Of a stretch of 64,000 bases of DNA, positions 18,700 to 26,759 are shown piece after piece. The DNA is from Hydrogenovibrio crunogenus. GTDB taxonomy: Bacteria; Pseudomonadota; Gammaproteobacteria; Thiomicrospirales; Thiomicrospiraceae. Each line of letters starts with the position of its first letter. Positions within the stretch are counted from its first letter, which is position 1. The notes beneath the pieces are model-generated. The model was not told where the DNA came from. It was given only the letters and a program-made list of their open reading frames with translations, and did no database searches. The DNA is taken from positions 1,426,001 through 1,490,000 of the forward strand of contig NZ_CP032096.1 of the NCBI RefSeq assembly GCF_004786015.1, written 5' to 3'. The position numbers and the translations under genes are program-made.

Positions 18700-19212
18700 T
18701 TATTTAGTCAGTGTTTGCTGAAGTGTTTTATGCCAAAAAACCCTTTTATTTTCAAAGGTTAATCGAGCGTTTGCTGGACTGGTGGATGGCAGCGAATAAA
18801 ACATCAAATCGTCCGGCAAAGATTGTTTTTTAACCACCTGTTTTTCAAACAGGTTTTGCGCGGCTTTACCATTAAACAGCACCACCTTCAGATCAGAGTA
18901 GGTTTGAAAAAGCGTTTCAAAATCATTCGGCTCCGGCTGTTTAATCGCTGAATCCAAACTCCCTTGGCGCTCACAGGCAGACAAGACATCCCAAAGCAAA
19001 ATATCATTTTCAAGACACAAGGCTTTTTTGGCCTCAACCGAATCAACAGGCTGATTAAAATAATCCGCTAGAATCGGCCAAAACGCATTACGCGGATGCG
19101 CATAATAAAACGATTTTTCCAAAGAAACGACGCTCGGAGCGGTGCCTAAGATTAATAGCTTAGGCTGCGCTGGCACAATGGGAGAAAATCCCTGACATTT
19201 AGACATGTTCAA
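18700..19212 (-). CDS. DNA-deoxyinosine (hypoxanthine) glycosylase, uracil-DNA glycosylase superfamily
   Basis: 170-aa base-excision repair enzyme. LILGTAPS near the N-terminus is the superfamily motif 1, followed by FYYAHPRNAFWPIL, characteristic of the small deoxyinosine/mismatch glycosylase group; the C-terminal LPSTSPANA is motif 2. It would remove deaminated adenine from DNA. It lies upstream of trhP with a 49-bp gap. Confidence 0.82.
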   Translation of the reverse strand: MNMSKCQGFSPIVPAQPKLLILGTAPSVVSLEKSFYYAHPRNAFWPILADYFNQPVDSVEAKKALCLENDILLWDVLSACERQGSLDSAIKQPEPNDFETLFQTYSDLKVVLFNGKAAQNLFEKQVVKKQSLPDDLMFYSLPSTSPANARLTFENKRVFWHKTLQQTLTK

Positions 19213-19253
19213 TCTGTATCAATAAGCGCTGATAAAGTAACTTAAGCCGGATT

Positions 19254-19279
19254 AAAAACGACCAGGCCTGGCCATTTTA
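19254..19279. terminator. Bidirectional terminator with CCAGGCCTGG core
   Basis: CCAGGCCTGG at 19262-19271 between A-rich and T-rich flanks, immediately after the rimO stop. It ends rimO on the minus strand. Confidence 0.65.
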
Positions 19280-20638
19280 ACCCAGCTCAACATAAGACGT
19301 TTCTTGCGGCACAAATTCACCGACAGGCGTGGCCCATAAGTCGTATTCATCCGCGGCGAACACTTCCACCTCGACAAAATCTCCCGGATTCAAATGATGC
19401 CCTTCTGGAATGAATACCATGCCATCAATTTCCGGTGCATCAGCTTTTGAGCGGGCAATGGCACCCTCTTCATCCACTTCGTCCACCAACACCTGAATCG
19501 TTTTACCGATTTTGGCTTGCATCTTATTCGCACTGATTTGCTGTTGCAGCTGCATAAAACGATCAAAGCGCTCTTGCTTAATGTCATCCGGCACCGGCTC
19601 GGCCAAATCATTCGCCACTGCGCCTTCGACTGGAGAGTATTGGAAACAGCCAACACGATCCAACTGTGCTTCTTCAATAAAGTCCAATAAATTCTGGAAC
19701 TGCGCTTCGGTTTCGCCCGGGAAGCCGACAATAAATGTCGAACGAATGGTCAAGTCCGGGACCTGTTCACGCCATTTTTTAATGCGTTCAAGGGTTTTAT
19801 CAACATTTCCCGGGCGTTTCATCGCTTTTAGAATATCAGGATCAGCATGCTGTAAAGGCATATCCAAATACGGCAACAACTTGCCTTCCGCCATAAAAGG
19901 AATCACGTCTTCCACATTGGGGTAAGGATACACATAATGCAACCGCACCCAAATCCCCAGTTCGCTCAAGGCTTCTGCCAAACCGAACATCGAGGTTTTG
20001 GTTGGGCGACCATCGGCAAATTCGGTTTTATATTTAACATCCACCCCATAAGCTGCCGTGTCCTGCGACACAACCAATAACTCTTTAACACCGGCATCTT
20101 TTAAACGCTTCGCTTCCGCCACCACATCCGACACGGGACGACTGACCAAGTCACCACGCATCGAAGGAATAATGCAGAAAGTACAACGGTGATTACACCC
20201 TTCAGAAATCTTTAAGTAGGCAAAGTGTTTCGGTGTCAGCTTAATGCCTTGCGGTGGCACCAAATCCACAAACGGATCATGCTTAGGTGGCGCAACCGCT
20301 TCATGTACTGCCGTCAAGACTTCTTCATATGCTGCCGGTCCGGAAACCGCCAAAACAGACGGATGTGCTTGCTCAATCACACCATCTTTCGCGCCCAAAC
20401 AACCGGTGACAATCACTCGACCGTTTTCATCCAGCGCTTCGCCAATGGTGTCCAATGACTCTTGCACAGCCGAATCAATGAAGCCGCACGTATTCACAAT
20501 CACCGCATCCGCATCTTCATAAGAATTCGTCAGGTGATACCCTTCCGCTTTCAATTGGGTCAGAATCCGCTCGGAATCGACCGTTGCCTTAGGGCATCCT
20601 AAGCTAACAATCCCGACAGTTGGTTGTTGTTGTGACAT
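19277..20638 (-). CDS. rimO: Ribosomal protein S12 methylthiotransferase RimO
   Basis: Radical-SAM enzyme that methylthiolates an Asp of ribosomal protein S12. About 453 aa in three parts: UPF0004 domain with Cys residues ([26 protein letters not shown]), radical-SAM core with CNHRCTFC, and a C-terminal TRAM domain. The ATG at 20638 is preferred because AGGAG lies just upstream; a longer frame to 20686 has no support. Transcribed alone and followed by a terminator. Confidence 0.94.
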   Translation of the reverse strand: MSQQQPTVGIVSLGCPKATVDSERILTQLKAEGYHLTNSYEDADAVIVNTCGFIDSAVQESLDTIGEALDENGRVIVTGCLGAKDGVIEQAHPSVLAVSGPAAYEEVLTAVHEAVAPPKHDPFVDLVPPQGIKLTPKHFAYLKISEGCNHRCTFCIIPSMRGDLVSRPVSDVVAEAKRLKDAGVKELLVVSQDTAAYGVDVKYKTEFADGRPTKTSMFGLAEALSELGIWVRLHYVYPYPNVEDVIPFMAEGKLLPYLDMPLQHADPDILKAMKRPGNVDKTLERIKKWREQVPDLTIRSTFIVGFPGETEAQFQNLLDFIEEAQLDRVGCFQYSPVEGAVANDLAEPVPDDIKQERFDRFMQLQQQISANKMQAKIGKTIQVLVDEVDEEGAIARSKADAPEIDGMVFIPEGHHLNPGDFVEVEVFAADEYDLWATPVGEFVPQETSYVELG

Positions 20639-20792
20639 ACATACTCCTAGTCTTGACCATGCGTTTGATAACAAAAGTAAACGCACGCATCACACAATAT
20701 TTGAATGGGCACATTTTACCTGATTGCGCTAATTTTGTTTTTGATTCTCTGCGGACTTTTATCAAAAAGACGCTTTTATTTTTGATAACCTT

Positions 20793-20810
20793 ATTAATAC
20801 TGGTATTAAT
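20793..20810. promoter_or_regulatory. Inverted repeat in the rimO / porin intergenic region
   Basis: ATTAATAC-TG-GTATTAAT, 8-bp arms with a 2-bp spacer, about 18 bp upstream of the -35 box of the porin operon. A possible operator; the regulator is unknown. Confidence 0.4.
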
Positions 20811-20827
20811 AATTATTCTCACTTAGA

Positions 20828-20855
20828 TTGACATTGTGTTTTTTATCTCTACAAT
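20828..20855 (+). promoter_or_regulatory. Sigma70-type promoter of the porin operon
   Basis: TTGACA at 20828-20833, a 16-bp spacer and TACAAT at 20850-20855. The expected start site is near 20862. Confidence 0.65.
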
Positions 20856-20868
20856 ACACATCCGTAAC

Positions 20869-20887
20869 GATAATAATTTTCATTAAC
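20869..20887. promoter_or_regulatory. Fur box
   Basis: GATAATAATTTTCATTAAC matches the 19-bp Fur consensus at 15 positions. It lies just downstream of the predicted transcription start of the porin/FMN-binding/PepSY operon. Confidence 0.65.
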
Positions 20888-20906
20888 AAATAAAGAGAGT
20901 CTTTAT

Positions 20907-22049
20907 ATGAAACTTAAAAAAATCTCATTTTTAGTCAGTGCCCTACTTGCCTCACAAACTGCTATGGCGGCAAGCAACCCAGAAATTGAAGAATTACGTC
21001 AACAAATTAATGCCTTGGCACAGCAAGTCGAAGACTCTAAAACTTCAAACAAATCGAATACCACCATTGGCGGGTATGGCGAACTGCACTATAACAACCT
21101 AAAGACAACGCAACCCGGGCAAGCTGATTCTGAGAAGAAGGAAATCGACTTCCACCGTTTTGTTATGTTTCTTGGGCATGAATTTAACGACAAAATTCGT
21201 TTTTTCTCTGAAGTTGAAATCGAACATGGTATTGCCGGTGAAAGTCAAAATGGTGAAGTCGAAGTTGAACAGGCTTATGTTGAACTGGATTTAAACAAGC
21301 AACTGAGCACCAAAGCTGGTATGGTTTTAGTACCCGTCGGGATTTTGAATGAAACCCACGAACCACCAACTTTTTATGGCGTTGAGCGTAACCCAGTTGA
21401 AAAAAACATCATCCCGGCCACTTGGTGGAATGGTGGTTTAACCCTTAACGGACGCTCACAATCTGGTTTCAGTTACGACGTAATGATCTCTGAAGGGCTT
21501 TATTCTGCCGATGGTTACAGCATTCGTGATGGCCGTCAAAAAACCAGTGAAGCCAAAGCCAATGACTTAGCCTATACCGGGCGCATCAAATACACAGGCG
21601 TCCCTGGACTGGAACTGGCCGCCACTGCACGTTATGAATCAGATTTAGGCCAAGGCACTTTAGCAAGCAAAGCGCCTGCAACCTTATTGGAAACACATGC
21701 AATCTATACCATTGACCAATTCACGGTTAAAGGGCTTTATGCACAGTGGGATATCTCGGGTGACGCCGCTGAAGCAGCCAATGCTGATCAGCAATCAGGG
21801 TATTATATTGAACCAAGTTATAAGCTGACAGAGAAGTGGGGTGTTTTCACACGTTATAACAGCTGGAAAAGCTGGGATTCTAAATCAATGTCTAACGACG
21901 ATTTTAATCAAATTGACGTTGGTGTAAACTACTGGCCACATCCAGACGTAGTATTCAAAGCGGATTATCAGTGGAAAACCCAAGATTGGAAAAACCAAAA
22001 CGACAAGAAAACCAACGGCTTCAACCTTGGTGTAGGCTATCAATTTTAA
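20907..22049 (+). CDS. Iron-regulated outer-membrane porin
   Basis: 380-aa beta-barrel protein. Signal peptide ending at AMAAS, a short coiled-coil segment (EIEELRQQINALAQQVED) as in some porins, then amphipathic strands ending with a terminal Phe (GVGYQF), the BAM recognition signature. It resembles phosphate-selective-type porins but the substrate is unknown. An AGAG ribosome-binding site precedes the ATG. First gene of a three-gene operon behind a Fur box, so probably expressed under iron limitation. Confidence 0.8.
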   Translation: MKLKKISFLVSALLASQTAMAASNPEIEELRQQINALAQQVEDSKTSNKSNTTIGGYGELHYNNLKTTQPGQADSEKKEIDFHRFVMFLGHEFNDKIRFFSEVEIEHGIAGESQNGEVEVEQAYVELDLNKQLSTKAGMVLVPVGILNETHEPPTFYGVERNPVEKNIIPATWWNGGLTLNGRSQSGFSYDVMISEGLYSADGYSIRDGRQKTSEAKANDLAYTGRIKYTGVPGLELAATARYESDLGQGTLASKAPATLLETHAIYTIDQFTVKGLYAQWDISGDAAEAANADQQSGYYIEPSYKLTEKWGVFTRYNSWKSWDSKSMSNDDFNQIDVGVNYWPHPDVVFKADYQWKTQDWKNQNDKKTNGFNLGVGYQF

Positions 22050-22597
22050 TGATGAATAAGATAAAACTCAGTGTTTATCTATTATTGACTACCCTCTCTC
22101 TACTTTCCGTAGAGAGCCAGGCTTCCTCTATGCCGGAGGAAGTCACCCAATTCATACAAACCAACTTTTCTGACACCGCTCAGAGAAAGTTCCTGTGGCT
22201 CACAGGAGACAAAAAACAAATCTCCAGTGACATCTTAAGCCACCCCTATTACAAAATTCGAGCACCCTATTGGCAAGCCGCGAATGCTAATCGCTCTCGC
22301 TCCGCTAAAACGTTATGGGTTCTGGAAGAAATCGGTAAAGAAAAACTGATTACCATCGGTGTGGTGATTGAACAGCAAAAAATTCAATCCGTACGCATTC
22401 TTAAATTCCGCGAAAGCCGGGGTTGGGAAGTGGAACTGCCCAGTTTTACCGAACAGTTCGAAGGCAGCCAGCTAAATGACTCTCAACAACTGACTCAATC
22501 GGTCGACGGCATCAGTGGTGCGACACTTTCTGTGCGAGCGGTCACCAATATCGCACGTTTAGCGCTATACTTACAAACAACACTCCCAAATCCCTAA
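22049..22597 (+). CDS. FMN-binding domain protein, exported
   Basis: About 182 aa. The ATG at 22049 overlaps the porin stop as TAATG; an upstream frame inside the porin is not used. A signal peptide (LSVYLLLTTLSLLSVESQA) precedes an FMN_bind domain whose flavinylation-type motif DGISGATLS is near the C-terminus; in NqrC/RnfG relatives the Thr carries covalent FMN. Probably a periplasmic or membrane-tethered flavoprotein moving electrons, here with a PepSY membrane partner in a Fur-controlled operon. Confidence 0.82.
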   Translation: MMNKIKLSVYLLLTTLSLLSVESQASSMPEEVTQFIQTNFSDTAQRKFLWLTGDKKQISSDILSHPYYKIRAPYWQAANANRSRSAKTLWVLEEIGKEKLITIGVVIEQQKIQSVRILKFRESRGWEVELPSFTEQFEGSQLNDSQQLTQSVDGISGATLSVRAVTNIARLALYLQTTLPNP

Positions 22598-22611
22598 AAC
22601 GGTTCTTAAAC

Positions 22612-23373
22612 ATGGTCGCTTTATTTAAAAAACACGTCGCCAGAAAATTTCATCGTCTACTTGCTTACACAGTCGCCTTCCTGCTTTTTTGGCTAAGCTT
22701 GAGCGGTGTCTTATTAAACCATACTGAAGATTTGAAACTGAATGACGTCAAGATTCAGCAACCGTGGTTACTAGAATGGTATCAAATCGACACACCAAAA
22801 ATTCAACAGACCTTTCAACTCAATAAGGACTGGGTCATTCAAACCCTGCAAGCGATCTATTGGAATGAAAGCGCACTGCCCTTTCGAGGCAACATCCATT
22901 CAATCGTCCAAAATGACGAGTTTGTTTTTATCATGCTCTCCAATGATTTAACGCTGTTAACCAGCTCTGGAGATTTGATAGAACAAATCCCGTTGCCAGC
23001 CGCTTTACGCGACCAAAAAGCAACCATTCCATCAAACTTGGCTTTCTTTAAACAAGACAACCAAGTCATTGTCGCCACAAAAAATAGCCAGGCCTGGCAG
23101 ATTTCTGACGACTTTACTCAGCTCATTCCCGCTCAGGTAGACAATAAAGCAAACTGGATAGAACTACCGCCCATTAGTAGCCAAGCCGCACCAAAAGACA
23201 TTCAGAAACATTTAATGGATACCTTTGATAGCCCACTGACATTGGAAAAAATTATTTTAGAATTGCACAACGGGTACTTCTTTGGAAAGATTGGACCTTG
23301 GCTGGTTGATTTGGCGAGCTTACTGTTTGTCTTGATGGTGCTCAGCGGGATTCGATTACATTTAAAAAAATAA
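22612..23373 (+). CDS. PepSY-associated TM helix protein
   Basis: 253 aa. One TM helix near the N-terminus (LLAYTVAFLLFWLSLSGVLL, with the FHRLLAY entry typical of PepSY_TM proteins), a periplasmic domain of about 180 residues and a second TM helix near the C-terminus. Such proteins occur with flavin or heme reductases that reduce ferric chelates. It starts 15 bp after the FMN-binding gene. An in-gene CCAGGCCTGG (23088-23097) encodes Gln-Ala-Trp. Confidence 0.78.
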   Translation: MVALFKKHVARKFHRLLAYTVAFLLFWLSLSGVLLNHTEDLKLNDVKIQQPWLLEWYQIDTPKIQQTFQLNKDWVIQTLQAIYWNESALPFRGNIHSIVQNDEFVFIMLSNDLTLLTSSGDLIEQIPLPAALRDQKATIPSNLAFFKQDNQVIVATKNSQAWQISDDFTQLIPAQVDNKANWIELPPISSQAAPKDIQKHLMDTFDSPLTLEKIILELHNGYFFGKIGPWLVDLASLLFVLMVLSGIRLHLKK

Positions 23374-23439
23374 TCACAATTTACAGCTTAATGCATAATA
23401 TTCAGCATAAAAAGCAGCATTTCTGCCGTTGCTCTCTAG

Positions 23440-24093
23440 TCAGTGAGCTTTACTTGTTTCTCCGGAAATTTCGTCCAAATCACCGTCTTCAACATTGTGC
23501 ATAGATGCCATACTAGAATCCCAGATACAACTACAATTGCGCCCAGCCTTCTTGGCTGCATACAACGCAATATCCGCACGATTAATCGACTCCTCAACAT
23601 GTAAGCTCGGATCAAGTGTCGTGATCCCGAATGAGGCAGTGACCATAATAGATTTTGCTTCATCTCCTTCGAGGGTAATTTCAGGAATTCCATCGCGTAA
23701 GCGCTCGATTAGCTCCTTTACGCTCTGTTGATCATTCCCCGGAAAAGAGAGTAGAAATTCCTCACCTCCATAACGGTACACTCTGTCGTACTTTCTCAGA
23801 TTTTTCTTGATGTAATTCACCCAAGCCACGAGTACCTGGTCGCCAGCAGCGTGACCATAGGTATCATTGACTCTCTTAAAATGATCCAAATCCATGATCG
23901 CAATACTACAGTCCTGAACACCGCGTTTGCTCAACTCGCGTAATTCGCGCAGTCGAGAAAGCATATTGAAACGGTTCTCAGCTCCCGTCAATGGATCGCG
24001 AGTATTGAGTGATTCCTCAATTTCATGCTTGAACGAATAAATTTCCAGACGAAGACGCTCTGTAGCACTTATAAAATTATCATAGGCTTGGCT
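23440..24093 (-). pseudogene. GGDEF-domain gene truncated at the integron boundary
   Basis: The open frame encodes an intact diguanylate cyclase domain: DPLTGAENRF, IMDLDHFKRVNDTYGHAAGD, RYGGEEFLL. Upstream of it about 30 linker residues remain before an in-frame TGA at 24094-24096, and the integron begins at 24102. There is no ATG start in frame; the first plausible start is a TTG at 23991 inside the domain itself. A sensory N-terminus has probably been lost when the cassette array formed or was rearranged. A residual product from a non-ATG start cannot be excluded. Confidence 0.7.
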
Positions 24094-24101
24094 TCACCAT
24101 G

Positions 24102-24253
24102 TAACGGGCTGCGGATAAGCGGCATGTCCGTTGAAAATTTATTTTCATAAGGACTGTCCGCTTCATACGCTTGTTAGTCCAGCGCTTGCGCGGGACACAA
24201 GTGGATGGCAATCCGCAGCCCGTTAGTTCCGACGCGCAAGCGTCGGAACTAAC
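24102..24253 (-). repeat. ORF-less integron mini-cassette, copy A
   Basis: 152-bp unit identical to copies B and C. On the minus strand it starts with a perfect hairpin (arms of 14 nt, GTTAGTTCCGACGC and complement, loop of 4; plus 24222-24253). A 124-bp segment follows, bounded by the 15-bp inverted repeat TAACGGGCTGCGGAT. The last 75 bp (24102-24176) look like an ordinary attC. No credible gene is inside. Confidence 0.8.
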
Positions 24254-24324
24254 GACTAGCATAAACGGCCGCCGCTTTATGGCGGTCCGAGTGAGCGATA
24301 GCGAACGGATTGATGCGCTTGTTA
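24250..24324 (-). repeat. attC site of the NTF2-like cassette
   Basis: About 75 bp directly after the ORF. On the minus strand it starts TAACAAGCGC and ends CGTTA, with internal imperfect complementarity around the GGACCGCC / GGCGGCC segments. Confidence 0.7.
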
Positions 24325-24328
24325 TGCA

Positions 24329-24751
24329 TTATTGTTCAATTACAATATCGAGCAACGATTTATCTTCGTTGTCGTCCCAGCACATGGAAGATATTTTCCA
24401 ATCTTTGTCATGCTTAATTATCTGAAACAGATTCACGCCATAGCGAGTTTGCTTGCCTGCACCTGATTGTGCTTCCAGCTTATATTGGGAAATTATATTA
24501 CCCACATTACCAAAAATAGTAACCTTTCTGTTTAGCTCTGTTTCTTTAATTGACAGAATGTTTCCGGCTTCAACATTGGTTTTTATAAAAGACACATAAT
24601 CATTTATAGGCTTGATCATGGGCTTTTCGCCCTTGTTGTTGATGAATAAACCTTCAGAAATAAAGTTTTTAAGTAGATTCTTGTAATTAGGTTCGCCACC
24701 TTCTTCGAAGGAGATGGCTTCATAGACTTGTTTTGTAATATTTTCGGGCAT
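24329..24751 (-). CDS. Integron cassette protein, NTF2/SnoaL-like
   Basis: 140 aa. The layout of an N-terminal helix pair, an EGLFINNKGEKPMI segment and alternating strands ending in HDKDWKISSMCWD suggests the cone-shaped NTF2-like fold of SnoaL/DUF4440 proteins. Function unknown. The ATG at 24751 is preferred: AAGGAA lies about 6 nt upstream. An earlier ATG at 24775 sits in the attC boundary. Fifth gene cassette, farthest from attI, so likely poorly expressed. Confidence 0.65.
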   Translation of the reverse strand: MPENITKQVYEAISFEEGGEPNYKNLLKNFISEGLFINNKGEKPMIKPINDYVSFIKTNVEAGNILSIKETELNRKVTIFGNVGNIISQYKLEAQSGAGKQTRYGVNLFQIIKHDKDWKISSMCWDDNEDKSLLDIVIEQ

Positions 24752-24774
24752 TAAATTTCCTTTTTTAATATGCA

Positions 24775-24840
24775 TAACGCTTCACATCAGCCGACCGAAA
24801 AACGCGTAGCGGTTTTTGGGTCGGTTGGATGTGATTGTTA
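24775..24840 (-). repeat. attC site of the GyrI-like cassette
   Basis: About 66 bp. Strong hairpin with CCGACC and AAAAAC arms complementary to GGTCGG and GTTTTT; starts TAACAATCAC and ends GCGTTA on the minus strand. Confidence 0.78.
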
Positions 24841-24845
24841 TGTAA

Positions 24846-25295
24846 CTATTTGACTGCAATATAAATTTCAATTTCATTTGGGCTTTTGTAAAGCTCAAAA
24901 TCCGTTGTGTACGCTCTTTGGTAATCTTGGGTATCAGCGGAAAAGTAATCCCAGATTTTTGCCCAAGTGTTAATGACTACTTGAGGCATTTCACCAGTTT
25001 CTTTAAAGACGAGATATTTTCCAGGTTTAATTGCGACATTTTCTAAATTTGTGTGTTTTGATTCTTCCACTTTGTCTGAACCAGCCATGACAGAAAATTC
25101 TCCTGAAGCATCAGACTCATAATTGTAATAAACACCAAAGACTGTCGCACCCTCTTTGAGGGTTGGGGCAACCTCTTGATAAAACTTCTCCCACAAGCTA
25201 CCAATTTTTGATGTTTGTGGTTGCATTTCATCGGAATTCTTCGTACGGACGCTAATACCGATGATCGCCTTCTCGTCAAATTGGACAAGTGTCAT
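24846..25295 (-). CDS. Integron cassette protein, GyrI-like / Cass2-type effector-binding domain
   Basis: 149 aa. Matches the AraC-effector-binding / GyrI-like layout: an N-terminal strand (KAIIGISVRT), GSLWEKFYQEVAPTL, VFGVYYNYESDASGEFSVMAG, KPGKYLVFKETG and a C-terminal acidic strand (FELYKSPNEIEIYIAV). Cassette relatives such as Cass2 bind cationic amphipathic compounds. The ATG at 25295 follows AAGGAGA by 7 nt; the longer frame to 25361 reads through an attC and is rejected. A drug- or metabolite-binding role is inferred from the family. Confidence 0.8.
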   Translation of the reverse strand: MTLVQFDEKAIIGISVRTKNSDEMQPQTSKIGSLWEKFYQEVAPTLKEGATVFGVYYNYESDASGEFSVMAGSDKVEESKHTNLENVAIKPGKYLVFKETGEMPQVVINTWAKIWDYFSADTQDYQRAYTTDFELYKSPNEIEIYIAVK

Positions 25296-25315
25296 ACTGG
25301 TTCTCCTTGTTACAT

Positions 25316-25390
25316 AACGGGCTGCGGATAAGCGGCATGTCCGTTGAAAATTTATTTTCATAAGGACTGTCCGCTGCAGCTAATTGTTAT
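25316..25390 (-). repeat. attC site of the DUF4188 cassette, mosaic with the mini-cassette attC
   Basis: 75 bp. Its distal part (about 25316-25375) is identical to the attC of the mini-cassettes, whereas the ORF-proximal end differs (TAACAATTAGCTGC in place of TAACAAGCGTATGAA). The ORF stop lies within this site. Confidence 0.78.
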
Positions 25391-25865
25391 GTGTTTTGTG
25401 GTTGATTCTATCATTGGCTGTTTTATACCTACCAACAGCAGGCACGCAGTTTGTAGCTTTTGCTAAACCAAATGTAGGCATATTGTTATAAACTGATTCA
25501 AATGTTCCTGGTTTAGATAAGTAAGTTTCATGCCATATACCTACATCTCCGTTACTACCGACATTTTTATTAAACTCAGCCCATGCAGGCAGGTGGTTTC
25601 CAGTTTTGTTTTTTGCATAAGCCTCTAAATGTTCGAATGACTTCCAGTATTGCACCATCATTGTGGTTCTACCAAACCATTGCTCATGGCTTATAAATCC
25701 AATATCAGGACTCTTGTATAATTCATTGATCATTTTTGGCATCGCCAAGGCAACTGGTAGCCATTTATGAATTTTCCATGGCTTGTTAATTCGCATCCCA
25801 ATTAAAAACACAACAAACTCTTCATTTGTTTCAGCCGTCATCCTTTCCTTATTGATTTTCGCCAT
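25380..25865 (-). CDS. Integron cassette protein, DUF4188 (monooxygenase-like)
   Basis: 161 aa. FLIGMRINKPWKIHKWLPV followed by MVQYWKSFEHLEAYA is characteristic of DUF4188, a dimeric alpha-beta barrel-like family related to antibiotic-biosynthesis monooxygenases; the substrate is unknown. GAGGA lies just before the ATG. The last residues (NHKTHNN) are encoded by the attC itself, common in cassettes. Confidence 0.8.
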   Translation of the reverse strand: MAKINKERMTAETNEEFVVFLIGMRINKPWKIHKWLPVALAMPKMINELYKSPDIGFISHEQWFGRTTMMVQYWKSFEHLEAYAKNKTGNHLPAWAEFNKNVGSNGDVGIWHETYLSKPGTFESVYNNMPTFGLAKATNCVPAVGRYKTANDRINHKTHNN

Positions 25866-25884
25866 ACGTCCTCTTTTTTAGACA

Positions 25885-26036
25885 TAACGGGCTGCGGATA
25901 AGCGGCATGTCCGTTGAAAATTTATTTTCATAAGGACTGTCCGCTTCATACGCTTGTTAGTCCAGCGCTTGCGCGGGACACAAGTGGATGGCAATCCGCA
26001 GCCCGTTAGTTCCGACGCGCAAGCGTCGGAACTAAC
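25885..26036 (-). repeat. ORF-less integron mini-cassette, copy B
   Basis: Identical to copies A and C throughout: 124-bp segment with 15-bp terminal inverted repeats (25885-26008) and the 14-nt-arm hairpin (26005-26036). It sits between the peroxiredoxin and DUF4188 cassettes. Confidence 0.8.
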
Positions 26037-26086
26037 GTCAAAGCTCAGCCGCGCCGCCTTTTGGCGTCGGCTGAAGTGCGTTGTTA
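26033..26086 (-). repeat. attC site of the peroxiredoxin cassette
   Basis: Short attC of about 54 bp: TAACAACGCACTTCAGCCGA at the ORF side on the minus strand, complementary internal CGCC/GGCG arms, ending GACGTTA. Its 5' part encodes the C-terminus of the peroxiredoxin. Confidence 0.8.
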
Positions 26087-26634
26087 TGCTCAAACCACTC
26101 AATTACATCACTCACATTCTTGTCTGGCGGAAATACCGGATAAAATGTTTTCTTAATTACGCCATCTTCAGAAATGATAGTTATCCGCTTAATATAAGTC
26201 GACAATTCATATTCAAAAGTCGGGAGATTCATTGCCCTTGTTAGTTCAAGCTGCGAATCATTTAGAAGCTCAAACGGTAGATTAAGGCGAGCACTCGCCT
26301 CTTTTTGATCCTTTAAAGGTTGAGAACTAACACCAAAAAGTTTAACTCCCAGTTTTTCAAGCTGCGAATAGTTATCTCTAAATGAACAAGATTGAGGCGT
26401 ACAACCTCTTGCTCCGGGAATATCATTCCAACCAATCATAGGCGGTGAATCTGGTCTTCCATTCATAGGATAAAAAAAGATTACCACCATTCCCTCAATA
26501 GAGCTAAGATCAATGATTGTATCGGACACGCCCTTAAGCGCTACTGATGGAACTATTGAGTCTAGAAGATGATCGCAAGCTCCATCATCTACTGGAACCG
26601 GTAAATCATCTGGTAATTTGTGAAGATCTTTCAT
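26038..26634 (-). CDS. Integron cassette protein, AhpC/TSA-type peroxiredoxin
   Basis: 198-aa thioredoxin-fold protein. IDLSSIEGMVVIFFYPMNG and GARGCTPQSCSFRDNY carry the peroxidatic-type Cys (BCP/PrxQ-like CxxxxC spacing), followed by LGVKLFGVSSQPLKDQ. It would reduce peroxides. The C-terminal NALQPTPKGGAAEL is translated from the attC and is probably a dispensable tail. The start is preceded by GGAAAT at a long spacing, so it may be weakly translated. Confidence 0.82.
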   Translation of the reverse strand: MKDLHKLPDDLPVPVDDGACDHLLDSIVPSVALKGVSDTIIDLSSIEGMVVIFFYPMNGRPDSPPMIGWNDIPGARGCTPQSCSFRDNYSQLEKLGVKLFGVSSQPLKDQKEASARLNLPFELLNDSQLELTRAMNLPTFEYELSTYIKRITIISEDGVIKKTFYPVFPPDKNVSDVIEWFEHNNALQPTPKGGAAEL

Positions 26635-26660
26635 TCTCGAATGTATTTCCTTTTAAAGCA

Positions 26661-26735
26661 TAACGCCCGGCTAAACGGCGGAGCACGCAGTGCGGAGTCC
26701 GGCGACCAACGGGAGCGAATTTAAGCCGCTTGTTA
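26661..26735 (-). repeat. attC site of the first gene cassette
   Basis: 75 bp. Textbook attC on the minus strand: starts TAACAAGCGGCTTAAA and ends GCCGGGCGTTA, with a GCACTGCGTGC hairpin tip. Confidence 0.85.
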
Positions 26736-26759
26736 GGGGTATTAGATACGTTTATACCG

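Noticed and set aside
21971-22048. N-terminal extension of the FMN-binding protein inside the porin gene
   Set aside because: The extension reads out of frame through the porin coding sequence; the TAATG start gives a proper signal peptide.
24080-24262. 60-74 aa minus-strand ORFs reading through the mini-cassettes (also 25878-26102), and plus-strand ORFs in the same places
   Set aside because: They arise because the repeated recombination element happens to be open; no ribosome-binding site is evident and the sequence is dominated by structural repeats.
25296-25361. N-terminal extension of the GyrI-like cassette protein
   Set aside because: It is translated attC sequence; a strong ribosome-binding site supports the start at 25295.
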